NCBI RefSeq assembly: GCF_022581195.2
Contig: NC_061469.1
Coordinates: 7,744,501 to 7,808,500 of the forward strand
DNA length: 64,000 nucleotides
Source of the DNA: Helicoverpa zea
Taxonomy: Eukaryota; Arthropoda; Insecta; Lepidoptera; Noctuidae
Direction: 5' to 3'
The translations under genes were made by a program, and so were the position numbers. Of the stretch, positions 1 to 12,900 are shown in pieces. The first letter of the stretch is position 1. Every line of letters starts with the position of its first letter. The notes below the pieces were generated by a model that saw nothing but the letters and a program-made list of their open reading frames with translations, made no database searches and was not told the origin of the DNA.

Positions 1-313
1 AATCCGTATAGGTGTTTGTATCAAGAGTATCGATGCTTGAGGGTAAGTAGGGTTTGAACCCGAAAAGCAATTCCAGGGGTGAGTAACCTGTGGTACTATG
101 TATATTTGAATTATATGCTATCATAGCACTAGGAACTGTTACGGAGTGGGTCGGAAAATGGTTTTTAAAAAAAACTATTTAATTGGCTAAAATAAAAAAT
201 GTATTGAAAAATAATTAGAATCACAAGAAAATAGAAAGAAAGTTACCCGACGGAAGTCCAATCCAAAACTGAAGAAATATTATTATCGCTAATTAAAATA
301 ACATCGGTTTCCT

Positions 314-335
314 ATTGCATTGACGTCAATGCAAT
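314..335. promoter_or_regulatory. Perfect 22-bp palindrome with a CRE core (TGACGTCA)
   Basis: The palindrome is centred on TGACGTCA, the full CREB/ATF consensus, with matching ATTGCA/TGCAAT arms. It lies just inside the putative LTR, in the position of U3 promoter elements. The palindrome is seen directly; a regulatory role is inferred. Confidence 0.35.
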
Positions 336-783
336 GGGAAACTCAGCAATTTAATTTTATATTGGTAACAGGGGTTATTTCGATATAACAACCCCCCCGT
401 TAAGATCGATCATCACATCTCAAAGTGATGAGAGATGTCAGGATTGATGTATGCTAAATCGCGTATGCTTAAGTGGATTTACGTCGGACATTACAATAAA
501 CAAAAGAAACATATTTAAAACACCAAAAATAACAACTAATTTCAAAAGACATCAATACAACTGTTAAGGATAGAAAAGTTACTAAAAAATAATAATTATT
601 AACTACATTTATCATTATTTAGGATGCAAGGAAATCCAGATTAGAGTTAACAATAAAAGTATTTAAACAATTAAACATTATTGATTAATAAGAGCAATTA
701 TTAAAATCTAGATAAATCAAGATGACAATATGAAAAGAAAGAAAATTATTACTTAATTACAAACCATGTGCATTCATTACAAA

Positions 784-1452
784 TTAATTATCATGAGTCT
801 TGCCAAACAGAATATTCCTTTTAATAGGGGTTGGCGTCACTCGTAACTCCTCTATAGACTCTGACTCGTCCTTATTGACGGGTGCTATTGTATCACCATG
901 AAATACAGTTTGAGAGGTTGGAACCGAGTTATTTTTTGTGTTATGACATTGGTTAAATATTTGAATGCAACATGGGGCATTAGTACGACAAAGTAACTTA
1001 CGACTCTTATATAAAATGTAAAATAAGGTTAACATCGAGATGCATAAACTAAAAGACAAATAGTGAGTGCTATACATTTGAAAATGAGATGGATTTTCTA
1101 TCTTATTGATCTCTTCTTCAAAAGAGTTCAAGTGAATACTGGCTTGCAGCAGAGAATCAAGATTATCTAAGTTATTTAACTTTGAGTAAGGTAATCGTTC
1201 TAGAGTTTTATTTAACTTAGATCGCTCACAACAATCATCTTGTAAGATGTTGAAATTTGATATTTTATTGGTTACATTTCCAATAACTGTTTCGCCAACA
1301 GCGGCGAATTGCAACGTCTTGTAAAAAGCCTTACAGTTTCTAGGCAAAGACAAGATACCAGTACCAAACAAAATAACGTCAGAACTTATGTCTTTATCAT
1401 TACAAGTTACATGACACTTGCCAGGTTCAGATTGTACAAAAATCCAACGATT
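784..1452 (-). pseudogene. C-terminal fragment of a retroelement envelope protein
   Basis: An uninterrupted 222-codon frame with no initiating ATG at its start; it runs in phase directly from the THAP stop codon (1453-1455). The first third carries the short motif GTGIL and conserved cysteines seen in insect errantiviral Env ectodomains near their C-terminal end. A polar, Asn-rich segment follows, then one hydrophobic helix near residues 130-148 (core FSLCISMLTLFYILY), and a cysteine-containing cytoplasmic tail of about 75 residues. The surface-subunit part of Env is absent, so this is a truncated relic, or part of a domesticated gene if it is transcribed. Family assignment is by motif recognition only. 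Confidence 0.5.
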
Positions 1453-2849
1453 TCATTCATTCTCTAGTTTAGAAGTCTTGGCTGTCTCTGAATGATTCTG
1501 AAGGATTTCCACATGTTTCTTAGTTTGAACAACCAGATCCATGAGCCTGTTGTTTAAATTTTCTTGCTTTTTAATCATGAGCCAAAGAGCTGCTTCTTTT
1601 GGCGCCTCAGGGCGACATCTGAGGTCATCAGTAACATATAGGTCTAGGTCAGAGGGCTCCTTCAGTTTGTTCATGTTGATCTTTATATTAGCTGTTAGTT
1701 CAGCTTGACTGAGCTTGTTCAATAATCTGTCTACTCGGGATCTTGGCAGCTCCACACCCTGGAAACAAATAGAAAGTATAAATGACTACAACTTTCCCTA
1801 ACACATGCGGAATACATATTTTAATATGACATAACATTTTATGAACTACATCACAGAATAAATACACAATAAAGCTCTAAAGTTGTTAAAACCTAACGCT
1901 GCTTAGGTTTTAGCCTATGTAAACACTGTAAGCTCCATGCAATGCACATAAACTGCTCAAAATGGAAGAATAAATGACACAAATTATGATGCAAATTACA
2001 ATAGGTAAAGGTGGTTAACTGACTAGTTGACATACTAAGAACTATGTTTATTAGGTAACATTAATGACTAAAGTATAGTTCACACTCATTAATAGTAAAT
2101 GCTAACACAGTGAGAGCATTTCTGTAAACTTACATATTGTGGCTCTGCCTCATAGTTCCAAGGGACACGGGATATAAACCCAGATTTTTTGTTTTTATTA
2201 GTCAACTCCTTTTTATCTTTTTGTGAGTGTGATGGTTTCTCTTTGGTAGTTGTTTTGCTTGATGGTGTATTTACTGTGTCTAGTTTCGAGTTTTTATTCT
2301 GTGACTAAACATACAAAATAATGCATAATATAGATAATTATAAGTACTAGAAACAGACCAGTGCCTACTTATAAATAATATGTGCATTGTATAATAACAC
2401 AGAGGCTTGATTTTTGAAATGATTTGATTTTTTGACTTACTTTGACTGGAGGCTTTGGTGCAATTCTTGGGAAAACAGGCGCAAAAACAGTTGGTACAGC
2501 ATTCTCTCTAAGTTTTTTATTAGAATCAAAGCATTTGGACTCGAAATGTTTTGAGCATATCTGGCTCCTGTACCAGTCCAGCATAGTACACTTATTTTTT
2601 AAAACTCTCAGCCATCGTTTTCTCATTTCATTGTTTGATGGGCATCTGTAGAACAATACAGGGTTAGAGGGTATCCAGAATTACATTATTTACATTTTGT
2701 TTACATGATAAGTGATGTACTCAAATTCGTATAGTGCGTGAGGTAGGTATTTAAACTTACGAATGAAACGAAACTCCCGGCGGTTTATTCAGTATCGTTG
2801 TTCGGCAATTTTCAATGACGCAATGAGTCGCTGACACAGCCATCGGCAT
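1453..2849 (-). CDS. THAP domain-containing protein (4 exons, 256 aa)
   Basis: Probable sequence-specific DNA-binding nuclear protein. Coding exons in transcript order are 2761-2849, 2441-2645, 2134-2304 and 1453-1758, all with GT-AG introns; phases close to 257 codons including TGA. The first two exons form a C2CH THAP zinc finger: Cys10 and Cys15, a conserved Trp at 41 after the first intron, an ICSKHF stretch that supplies the last Cys-His pair, and the AVPT hallmark that ends THAP domains. The middle is Lys/Ser-rich and disordered. The last exon predicts a coiled coil (about residues 165-245), the usual dimerisation region of THAP proteins. A second in-frame ATG lies two codons in. Oddity: the stop codon is followed without a gap by an env-derived frame in the same phase. 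No target or specific ortholog is assigned. Confidence 0.8.
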
Positions 2850-4284
2850 ATCAGTGGTTGATCTTGCGGTATTAATTCAAATAACTTCGAAGGTAATCGT
2901 TAATAGCACTGTTTTACCAAAAATAAAAACCGATTTGCGATGCTTTCTTGAATACACACAAGTGACAGATTATTAATTGACATTGACACTGACATGACAT
3001 AACAATCTCTAATAGCAACTCAGCAGTGCTACCAACTCTTGTTGATATTATTTATGTTTGAAGAATAAAAAATAAACAAGACATTAATTAGTTATAATGG
3101 TAATAATAGATTGAATGATTAATAAGTAAAGTGTTATGAGTTCTTCAACAAAAATCTATTTGTAAATAAAAATATGATCAATAAAATCAAGTCTGGCAGT
3201 TTAACTAAAACTTAAAGCGATGCTTTATATTAATTTAAGAATATAATTTCGTTTATTTTTAATTCTAATGGCGATCTCGTATTTTTTTCGCAACTTGTTT
3301 TTAAGCAAAAAGTTCTTGTGTTGGCTAATCATACAGCCTGAACTGTTGCCTTTCTTCTTCCACACACAAACACCCACAGTAACAAGATTATGAATTTTCT
3401 CTGTTGCGCTTGTGTTGATGAGATTATGATCACTTCACTATTATAGATAGTAGCTAACTTCGAGAATGACGTTATTTTATTTGACGAGAACTGCAGCAAA
3501 CACATCTTGAACAAGTTGGATAGAAATAAAAGGGAGTCATGAAATAATATAAAATATATATTTTTTTGACAGTAAATGAGTTTTTAAATAGAGAGTAATA
3601 CATTCATAAATAAGTTTAAAGAGTTAACAGATACTATAAGACGTTGTTACTCTTAACTTGAGACTTGCTTAGGCTTTAGAAATGATTTTATTGCAATATC
3701 CAGCGACAGCAGATATAAGCCCGTTACAGCAAGGATCAAATTAATGTTAAACATTAATGGCCTTACTACAAAAACTTAAACCCCTGTTTTACACTTGTCT
3801 AAAAAAATTTTGGCTGCAAAATGAACCGTATGTCAACGTCATAATTTGACATTTTTTTAGACAAGGCATAAACTGACGTTTAAAAGTTTTTGTGGTAAGA
3901 CGGTAAAGCTTTATTTATTAGCTTGTGTAACATTGTATAGAAATGAAATTACACAAACAAACAAAATGTAATTATTTACCAAAGCTACATAATACTTTTT
4001 AGACTAACAGTTTCAGTTTGAAAAAGCTTTCGTAAATTAGCACGATTTATTAAAAAAAAGTCTAGCATGTATGTACCTATTACAATTTAGTTTAAGCAGT
4101 CCGGATTGCACAACTGTCGCTAATATATAGCAAAACATAATACTCTGCATTAAATAAGTTTTTAATAAATGTACTTCACTATGTTTTATTGTACAACTAC
4201 AATTTAGCGCAGTGGTGCAGTCGGGTTTAATATTCAATATTTCCTACGTCCGTAACTACGTCCAATAAATAATAACTGTTATAT
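2850..4284. other. Intergenic region, THAP start to TRAPPC9 stop
   Basis: No coding frame worth reporting. It contains the THAP 5' flank on the right of 2849, a small inverted-repeat element at 3759-3904, and otherwise AT-rich sequence. Candidate polyadenylation signals for the minus-strand TRAPPC9 gene lie left of 4285. Confidence 0.5.
3759..3904. repeat. Small MITE-like inverted repeat
   Basis: The two ends are imperfect reverse complements over about 50 bp, sharing the core ACAAAAACTT near the tips and TTGTCTAAAAAAA further in. TTA and TAA flank the tips, consistent with a TA-type target. About 145 bp long, no coding capacity. Confidence 0.5.
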
Positions 4285-6873
4285 TTAATCAGTAACGCTT
4301 ATAGCTACGGGTGGTATGAACCGCCAAATGTGACTAACTTCGCCGGCACACGGCTGTATAATGGATGGGTGATCAGTTTCCTTTATGAGGGAAACTTCGT
4401 CTAATATAGGTTCTGTTGTGGAGCACTGGATGTCGATCTTGTATTCACCAGGGGTTAAGAACACCACGGTGCATTCGTGGTATGCTTTCGCTGATTCTGG
4501 TAACGTTGTGAGTACCACTCTGGAAATGGTAAGTTGATGTTTTGTTATAAGGCTGTTAGTGACCTTATCGGGCTTGCGTGACTTGATACATTATGTATTA
4601 CGGATATTGCGGTATAATGTCTAAAAAGCAAGAACATCTTAAAATTTTATCCAATACTCATATTTTGCCTCAAAATTCTCAGGTAGAAATTATTTACACA
4701 TTCGTACAGGCAACGTTAACACAGTTGGGCAGGTTTTACTAGAAGAGAAAAGACCATCCACAGGACGGTATGTGACGTCACAATACAGTATACATACTTA
4801 TTATTCCCAGCGGTAGCGACGCGGTTGTCAAGCTTGTAGCTGAGCACTCCATTGTTATAATCCTGGTAGAACTGCACTGATAGACAGAGCTTGTGCAAAG
4901 GTCGCGACAGATGGTTCCACACAGCCACGCCGAGGGACAGACACTCGCCGGCTGTGCAGTTGTATTCCTCTTGCGGCTTTATACATTGGCTGTTTACGCT
5001 TACTTCTGTTGAGGATACAAGTTAGAAGAATATTAATAAAGACAGAAGTTGATGATGTGGACAAAGTAAATCTGGTTGCAGGCTTTTATGGTAAAGACGG
5101 CATAAATGAAAGCTGCTACAATCATTAATCGATTTTGAACTTCATTTTTAGAGTATAGGGTTCAACGTTGATTGTATTTTTTTTTTCATTTTGAGACCAT
5201 TGCAGCTGGATATCCGAAAAGGAATTTAGATGCGAATAGATTAGTTATGTCGTACCATATTTGAGGAACTACAGACCTTAAAGTTTATATTTATTAGGCA
5301 TAATTACCCCAATTCAAAGGCGACATCCGGACAATGTCCATCATGGCTTGCGACAAGGTGATGCCCTTCACGGAGGCTTTGCCCTGAGTGTCAGACTGCA
5401 TGAGATGCCAGCGCAGTGCTGTGTTGTTCGTGATGTGCTCCGAACACATCAGCTCCAAGCTGTTTGTTGATGTGCCTGTGTTCGTTGATTTGGATTCTAC
5501 GAGATCTGTGGACGTGAGTAAAAGTTAGACGGTATTGGTCAATGTTAAGGTAATAAAGGAAAAGTATATGTTTCTTATACATATAGAAGTTAAAAATAAC
5601 AATGAAATAAGAAGGAAGCGTGTCTTCATTTCTGACAGGTTCATGCCCTTTCGTAGCCGTCTCTCATCTCTCTACACATAATTTTACAAGAGCGCTCAGT
5701 AATAGCCGAGACGCCGAGTCATACAAAGACGATAAACATGTTTATTTTTATTTATTTATTATTTGATTACACGACCTAAATCAGAATAGGGACATTCCCT
5801 TCTCATTACACATACAAGCATAGCTCCTCTGCTTTTATGAGATAAAACGTCTATACTCAGTATGTTTTAATTATAAATTATAAATTAAAAAAAAACCCCG
5901 ACCCAAAAAAGTACGCAATAATTATGACAAAAGGTTAAAAACGCTAAACCCTATAAAAAGCAAAAAATAACTTTTAACACTACGTAAACTAAATTTTTTC
6001 GTGTCGGGGGACCGCTCTAATTCATTACTTTAGATACGTGTTTTTTTTTTTTTTATAACGAATGTTGTAATTAGGTAGGTATCATTTGATTTATGTAAGT
6101 ATTTATGAAGGTAAAAAGCGGTCCCCCGACACGTCAAAATTTAGTTTACGTAGTGTTAAAAGTTATTTTTTGCTTTTTATAGGGTTTAGCGTTTTTAACC
6201 TTTTGTCATAATTATTGCGTACTTTTTTGGGTCGGGGGTTTTTTTTAAATTTATAATTTAATTTTATTTCATGCTTTTTAAAGGAGCTCCTTAATTTTTC
6301 CTTCTTTCATTTAATTTATTTTATCTTAAGATGGGGTCGCTATATGCGATCTTGGCCAAAGGAAGCTGTTTAACAATCCTCATGACAAACTGGCTCTGGG
6401 AGAATTGCACAGATTGAGAAACATTTGGACATTCTAGATTTTCAGCAAAAATATAAATCGGTTTATCCGTTTCATTCCGGCATTTCAGGGTTTCATCCGC
6501 CACATCCCATTTCCAGCATCAGGTTCTCGTCAATCAGAAACATGAAGAGAACTTGTCAAGACAAATTCAACGAGCCCAAACTCGATGGGTTTACTAAAAG
6601 GCAGTTCAGGGTTACGTCTCCTACCTTCGTGCCCTAACAGCAGACCAGCTCAGTGGTTCCAAAAGATATTAGTGTTTCAAATTTCAGATCCCACATATAC
6701 TTGCAAGTAAACTGATCGTGTAACATTCCTATCACATCTAGCAAACGAGCTGATGACCTTGAAGACCTGAACCGATTTCCACCAAACATAGCTAAGAACA
6801 CTCCCGACTGACATACCTTTTAAACAAAAAAAACCGCATTACAATCGGATCATCCGTTTGGGAGCTACGATGC

Positions 6874-6935
<62 letters not shown>

Positions 6936-9900
6936 TCAAACTTATAACACCCCGTCGTTTTTGCGTCGGGGGTTAAAAATTACCTTCATCAGTCGTCTTG
7001 CTAGGCGTAGTATTAAAAGGACAGCGGTCTAAGGGTACGGGCACACGACAGGACTCCTTGCTCTCAATGAGGATGTGTTTACTCGGCGCGTAGTGGAAGT
7101 CCATCTCCTCTGATGTCAGGTTTGTCACGTCCAGCACCAGGTACAGTTGGGATGGGCTGGTTTTACATATAAGAAAAATAATAATCAAGTATTTTTTGTT
7201 AGCAAAAGAATCGGAATAAAAACTGCCGAAGAAAAACGTTGAAATTTTATCCTGAAATGGTAGTTTATGACGTTTTTTAATGGTAACACTGACTAAAATA
7301 GTTGACACTTTATCTGGTGTTGCCAAAAAATAAATGCACATATATTGTTGACACTAGGGACGTAACAAAGCATTACATAATAAAATATGTTGCTTGATTA
7401 GCTTGATTAAATTACATATATGTTTTACTTACATTTCTGCTGGCAAAACGTCCCAGTGAGTTATAGAAACGCTCGGCAGCAGTTCCAAATTGATCTGAAG
7501 CGTTGATTGACGGCAATGCATATCTTTGCCTTCACCGCCTGAATACCTGATTATTAACTGAAAAAATGACAATTAATCAATACGGTTCATTTTTTATTAT
7601 AATTGAATAAATAAAGTTAACAACAAAATACCTGAGTTTCTATTTGGCGTCCTCTAGAAGGTGACATAACAGAAATGGGTGCCGACCAACTCGTTGTATG
7701 TGAGTTTGTTGATCTAAAACACAATATAACATAGACTCAAAACATGAAAACCTGGTCAAAGTAAAAACAATTTTATATCACACAAGACTAATTTCCATTA
7801 ACATAAGTTACCTGAAACTTCCAGAAGTCCTATTGGGTATAAGGCCACTACTCAAAGACGTGTGCGGATTAGAGCTTTGTGTGGGCAATGAAGTCTGAGC
7901 ATTTGGTACCGGCGACCCCACCCTTGAGGGGTAATTCGAGTTCAAGCTATTGGGGAACAAATTCTCCCCTCCAACTCCCCCCAGGTCGAGGAAATCTGCC
8001 TCGCCGTACAATTTAATGGCTATTGTAGCTGTGGCGTTTGGCGCGATGGGTAGGAGAGACTGTATGTCCTCGTTTGAATATTGGAACACTTTTGATTGGA
8101 GCTGGCTGTCCATGTTTGACTGGAAGAAAATATTTGAGGGTTAAATAATATAACTGAAAAGTATTCGATAAATATTTATTATAGGTAAGGCTCTGACGCA
8201 ATAAATAGTTTTGTTGTGTTAAATATTACATTTTAATCGTTCACCGTGACTGAGTAACAGCCAGCAATCTTAATCTCTAACTATGTTAGTGAAATATAAT
8301 AAGAGAAAAATCGAAGTTCTTACCTGTATAGCTAACTCAAGATGTTCAATCGGCACGTTACTAGTATTCGTAATATTGATCGAACAGTCCGTACTTTCAC
8401 CATTAAACAGGGATATATTCGTGGTGCTGCCAACATTTTCTATATTCAACCCGCTAGAATTACCAGAGGGGGTTACAATCGTTTCAATAGTTATTGTAGG
8501 TAGACTTGGTATCACCTCAATGGTATACGAAGCGGGGAATTTATGCGGAGTAGGCATATTTTTTAGGCGACAATTAGACTTTACACCTAGGGTATGGGTT
8601 GAATATCCAAGTATTTGTAACTCGCCCACTTCTTTTGGTGTTCCGTGAAGGTTGACAGTTGTGGGCGAGTCGGGGGGAAGGATAATAGTTTCGGGGAGGG
8701 ACTCGAATACTACGCCTGATGTTAGAAGCCTCATGTTTGATACTTTCAGTTCGAATGGTAGAGGATTTGTTAGCTTCATTTGGACTTCGCATATGTCGTC
8801 TTCTACCCAGAGGTATTCTGGAAAATAAAGTGAAATATTAATTTATTCAATAGGACACTGAAAATAAATAGAATTATGTCCTATTTCTTACTAAACTAGG
8901 CCTTACGAGATTGTCTAGTATCTGTGAAGATGGATGATTATTCATTTCAAATCAAGCAATCTTTAAAGAACAAGCGAGCGTTATATCATTTGCAATCACG
9001 ATATAAATATCTTATGCCCTAGCTGTGCTTATAGCTTATAGGGTCCATTTTGTTTCTACATCATAGTATATAAACCGTCTTTACGATATATGGAATGCTA
9101 ACAAAGAATTGAGTATCACAGTACGATTGCACACATAAAAAAAGTAACACAACTCTTACCCATTTTCCCCTCATCCTTCTTCGCATTCCTTTCCAAACTG
9201 CCAAAGTGTATAGGCGTAAATATGAAGGGTCCGTGTGTTGGCTTGGCCTGCCTCAGGTGCGGCGCCCGCGCCGGCGGGAGCGGCCTCGCGCTGAACCACG
9301 AGCATTGCGGCACGTGCGTCAGGTTCGCGGGGGGAATCACCTCCCCTGTCTCCAGCACTAGGGGGACTGGACCACCTTCGCATTGGGCTGATAACGCCTG
9401 AGAATTGAAGTGTATTTTGAATCATTTTGTACGTGTAAAAATTGGTAGATGAGGGTTTGGCAATGAATTCAAAATATTTTCTCAGTACTATCCCTGACCT
9501 CCAGGAAAATAATGTAAAATGGCAAAATTAGGGCAAACATTTTGAAGGTGACTAAAATATGCGAAGATTGGATTATATTAAGAAATTCCTTCAAAGCAGA
9601 AGCCATGAGTGTTCTTTTCGTTCTCACTTAACACTTTAACGGCCTTTCCCAATATACTATCAATTAGTTGATTTGTTTACATGGATGTAATTTTGACATT
9701 AGCCCCATACAAGTAATATACAATTCCTATTTAGCTAGCCTTAATGTTACCTGCAACTGTATAGCGAGTTCCCGATGCTCCTGCCTACTGAGATGAGGCC
9801 ACATGGTCTGCAGTAGGAAGGTCATGTGTCTGGTGGCCAGCGCCGGGTGCCCCATGCGACGGGAGGCCACTACCAACTCTTGGAGCAACTGGATTTGAAG

Positions 9901-12900
9901 GGCCGGCCAACCTTGGTTCGACGAAATTGATATTGATTATTTTGTTTTTGTTCTGTACCTAGTTATAGTTTTAAGGGTTTTAGGAGATTAAAGTTATGTC
10001 GCAAATAAAAACATTTGTTCTTCAAATGAAAGCCACTACTTAGCGTAATTTCAAGATGTAAGAATACATTTTATATAACTACGAGAATATACAACACTAT
10101 AAGACTACGCCGAAGTAAAACTGAGGGGGAAAAAAGTTTGAACTCTATTCATAAATCACTTTGAATGTCGTTTACTTTTTTAAATAGGTCGTCTTGATGA
10201 AAGGTTTGGATAGGGGGGGTGGGGGGGGGATTTCCTACTCAAAGGGAACTAAATAAGAACAAAAATCAACTCACCAACTTGATACTGTATAACATAGTTA
10301 GGATCCAAGCTAAGCTTATACCCTGGGAAGCTGTGCAGCATCAGGTAATAACACTTCTGCCAGTCTGGGCTCGGGTTGTTCGGGCTGACTTGGCGGGTCG
10401 CGGCTAAGCGCTGGCAGAAACCCGCCTTACGGTGAAAGCCTGAAGAAGGAAATAATAATAATATTTGAATAATTGTTCCTCCATATAGCTTAGCTGTTTT
10501 AAGAGGAAACTTTACGTCAAACAGGATTTTTTTGCTCCTAGTTGCACAAAGAAAAGCAGTTTTATTTCATGTTTTGAATTGTACTGTTAAGGATGGAATT
10601 TTGCTATGCTGTAATCACTCACCAATCTCTTTATAAAGTTCCGCCAGAGTTTCGAACCGCTGTATCTTCTCTTGTTCACTCAAAGTCAAGTTAATAAATA
10701 TGACGTTTTGCAGAAAACTGGACGCGTGCAAACTATTGGCTTGCTCCACAGCAATGCGGGCTGCCTTAAAACATGCTTCAGTCTCAATTACACCAGCATT
10801 CTTATATTTACTGTAGTCCATTATAGCTTCGCGGTACCTTTCCGCAATTTCTTCACCATTCAGCAAATATTGATTGTTGATCTGAGAAGGGGGTTGTCGA
10901 GGAATAGAAGGGAGATCAGGACCTAAGAACGACTTGTGGCTTTGGTACTCAATATCGCTTGAAGACGCAAGAGATTCGGAGTCTGCATTGTCAGTTTCTG
11001 ACTGTCGAGAAGAAGTTTCGACACTGTCAGATGAAGTAGGGGTTAGTTCACTGGGTGGATTGACTGGACTAGAAGTTTTCGATGTACGTAGTGGAGACGA
11101 AGTGAGTTTTAACTTTCTGAAGGCGTCTGACGTTGGTTGGAATAAGGATAGCTGTTTTGCCTTGTTAGGCGAGTTTTCTTGGAGACTCGCGTTTCTGTGT
11201 AGAGGGGTGGGATTGCGGAGGTTTGGGTATAGGAGTATTGCTGAGGCGGTACAGAGGCCTGAAACAAGCGAAGATAAAATAAATTAACGTAAGTTTACTA
11301 ACAGGTTGATGGAATGTTTTCGAAAAAAAAATGTTTTTGTATTTACCTTCTTTAGCTGCGGCCAACCAAAGCCAGTCAGTCTTCAATAGTTCAGCGGAGG
11401 AGTTGTACAGGCACAGACTTTCAGCCACCAAGCCGGCCTGCAACGTCAGATCTGCCAGGTTCTTGGTGACGCGGCCCATGCAACGCTTCTTGTTGTTACG
11501 GGACTCCATGTCGAGACCTGGAGTTATAAATTAGAAGAAATAAAATAAAGTAAATAGTTTATTTGTCAGTACATACAATAGTTTCGTAAAAGAAATTATA
11601 TATTATAGTAATCTTTTTTTACTGATATTATAGTCCATTTGACATAGTAGAAAAGCGACAAAATTGTATTAGAACTGAAAAAGCATTTTATACCTATATT
11701 TAAGTTAGACTATTATAAATATTAGAATAGTGAACATGATAAATTGCTCACCAACAAAATCCTTCTTCTCAAAAGGCGCTAACAATAACGACACTTTTTC
11801 CAATTTCTCCTTAGACCTTTCCAACCTCTTGGACTCCACAACCCAGAACAGTGAGTTGATGAGATCAGCCACATTCTGTTCCAGGTCTGGCACTGGGTCA
11901 TTCTCACCATGGAACATGGCATGAGTCTTGAAGTTTGAGGGAATTGTGAAGTTTTCTTCTTGCAGAGGATATGAGGAGTTCGAGGAAGTGGATTGAGGAA
12001 AGCTTTCTAAAGAGGATAGGCTGTCTGCTTGTTCACTGGGTATGGATGCTCTGTAATGGACAAAAAATGTTGACTATTTTAAAAATGTTCCATCTAAGTC
12101 TATTAGGTAGTTTTATAAACACACTATATGGCTTAACTAGATTTGATGTAATGTGAGTCATTGTCAAAATAAAAGTATATTTTATGGTTGATGTATGACT
12201 ACTTAATTATTATTATTTATCTTAATAATAGTATGAAGGTATTAGAGAATAATAGCTGTAATTTTCCAAATGATGGTGTAAATCAATTGTATATTAATAC
12301 AAAATGGTTGGTAGCAGAGATTGACTTTATGGAGAATAATCTCTGCTGTATTTTTACAAAATACCTCACCTATCACTCATCCCATCTTTCAGAGGCCTTT
12401 CCTCTTCATAGTAACTGTAAGTCTCAGGTTCTTGTTCCGGTTTCTTCATATTGCTGACCGGCCCAAACATGAAGGCACGGGAGTCAAACAGGGTGTTAGA
12501 GTACTTCACTTTGAGAGACTCATGGACCCTGCATACTTCATTCAACTCCACTTGGTTGGTGAATTTACTCAGTGTTATGAGGCCTAGCAATCGCCTGAAA
12601 AGTGGAAGTAAAAATTTAAGTAGCGGCTGGGAATAAAACTGACAATTATAACTATAATTACTTTTAATTACTACTGGTAATTAAAGCGGCATTAGTGTGT
12701 AGAAAAACTTCCTTCCTGTTATTTTATTTCATTCAATAAAAACTGTCTTATGTAGACACTAGCACATCAAGCTAATCAAATCTATAAAATTTTCCCAATC
12801 AACACTGAACTTTACACCATTGGAGATAAAGTTGAAAATCGATTTTATTTAAATTGGTATATTGGTAGCATGAAGTCCTGGTGTATGTATAATCATGATT

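Larger units (their letters stand above)
1..1452 (-). mobile_element. 3' end of an env-bearing LTR retroelement (errantivirus-like), partial
   Basis: Read on the minus strand, this stretch has the order expected at the 3' end of an env-carrying Ty3/gypsy-type element. An env-like C-terminal frame (1452 to 784) is followed by about 390 nt without coding potential. Next comes a G-rich polypurine tract at 392-400, then a TG-starting sequence from 390 leftwards that could be the 3' LTR. The LTR end, the flanking target site and any gag or pol are not visible: the window stops at position 1, and the right side joins the THAP gene directly. Assignment rests on the env-like frame and the polypurine tract; the LTR limits are inferred. 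Confidence 0.5.

Noticed and set aside
6321..6503. 60-codon minus-strand frame between TRAPPC9 exons
   Set aside because: The exons at 6984-7156 and 5308-5505 join in phase without it, and the sequence belongs to a repeat.
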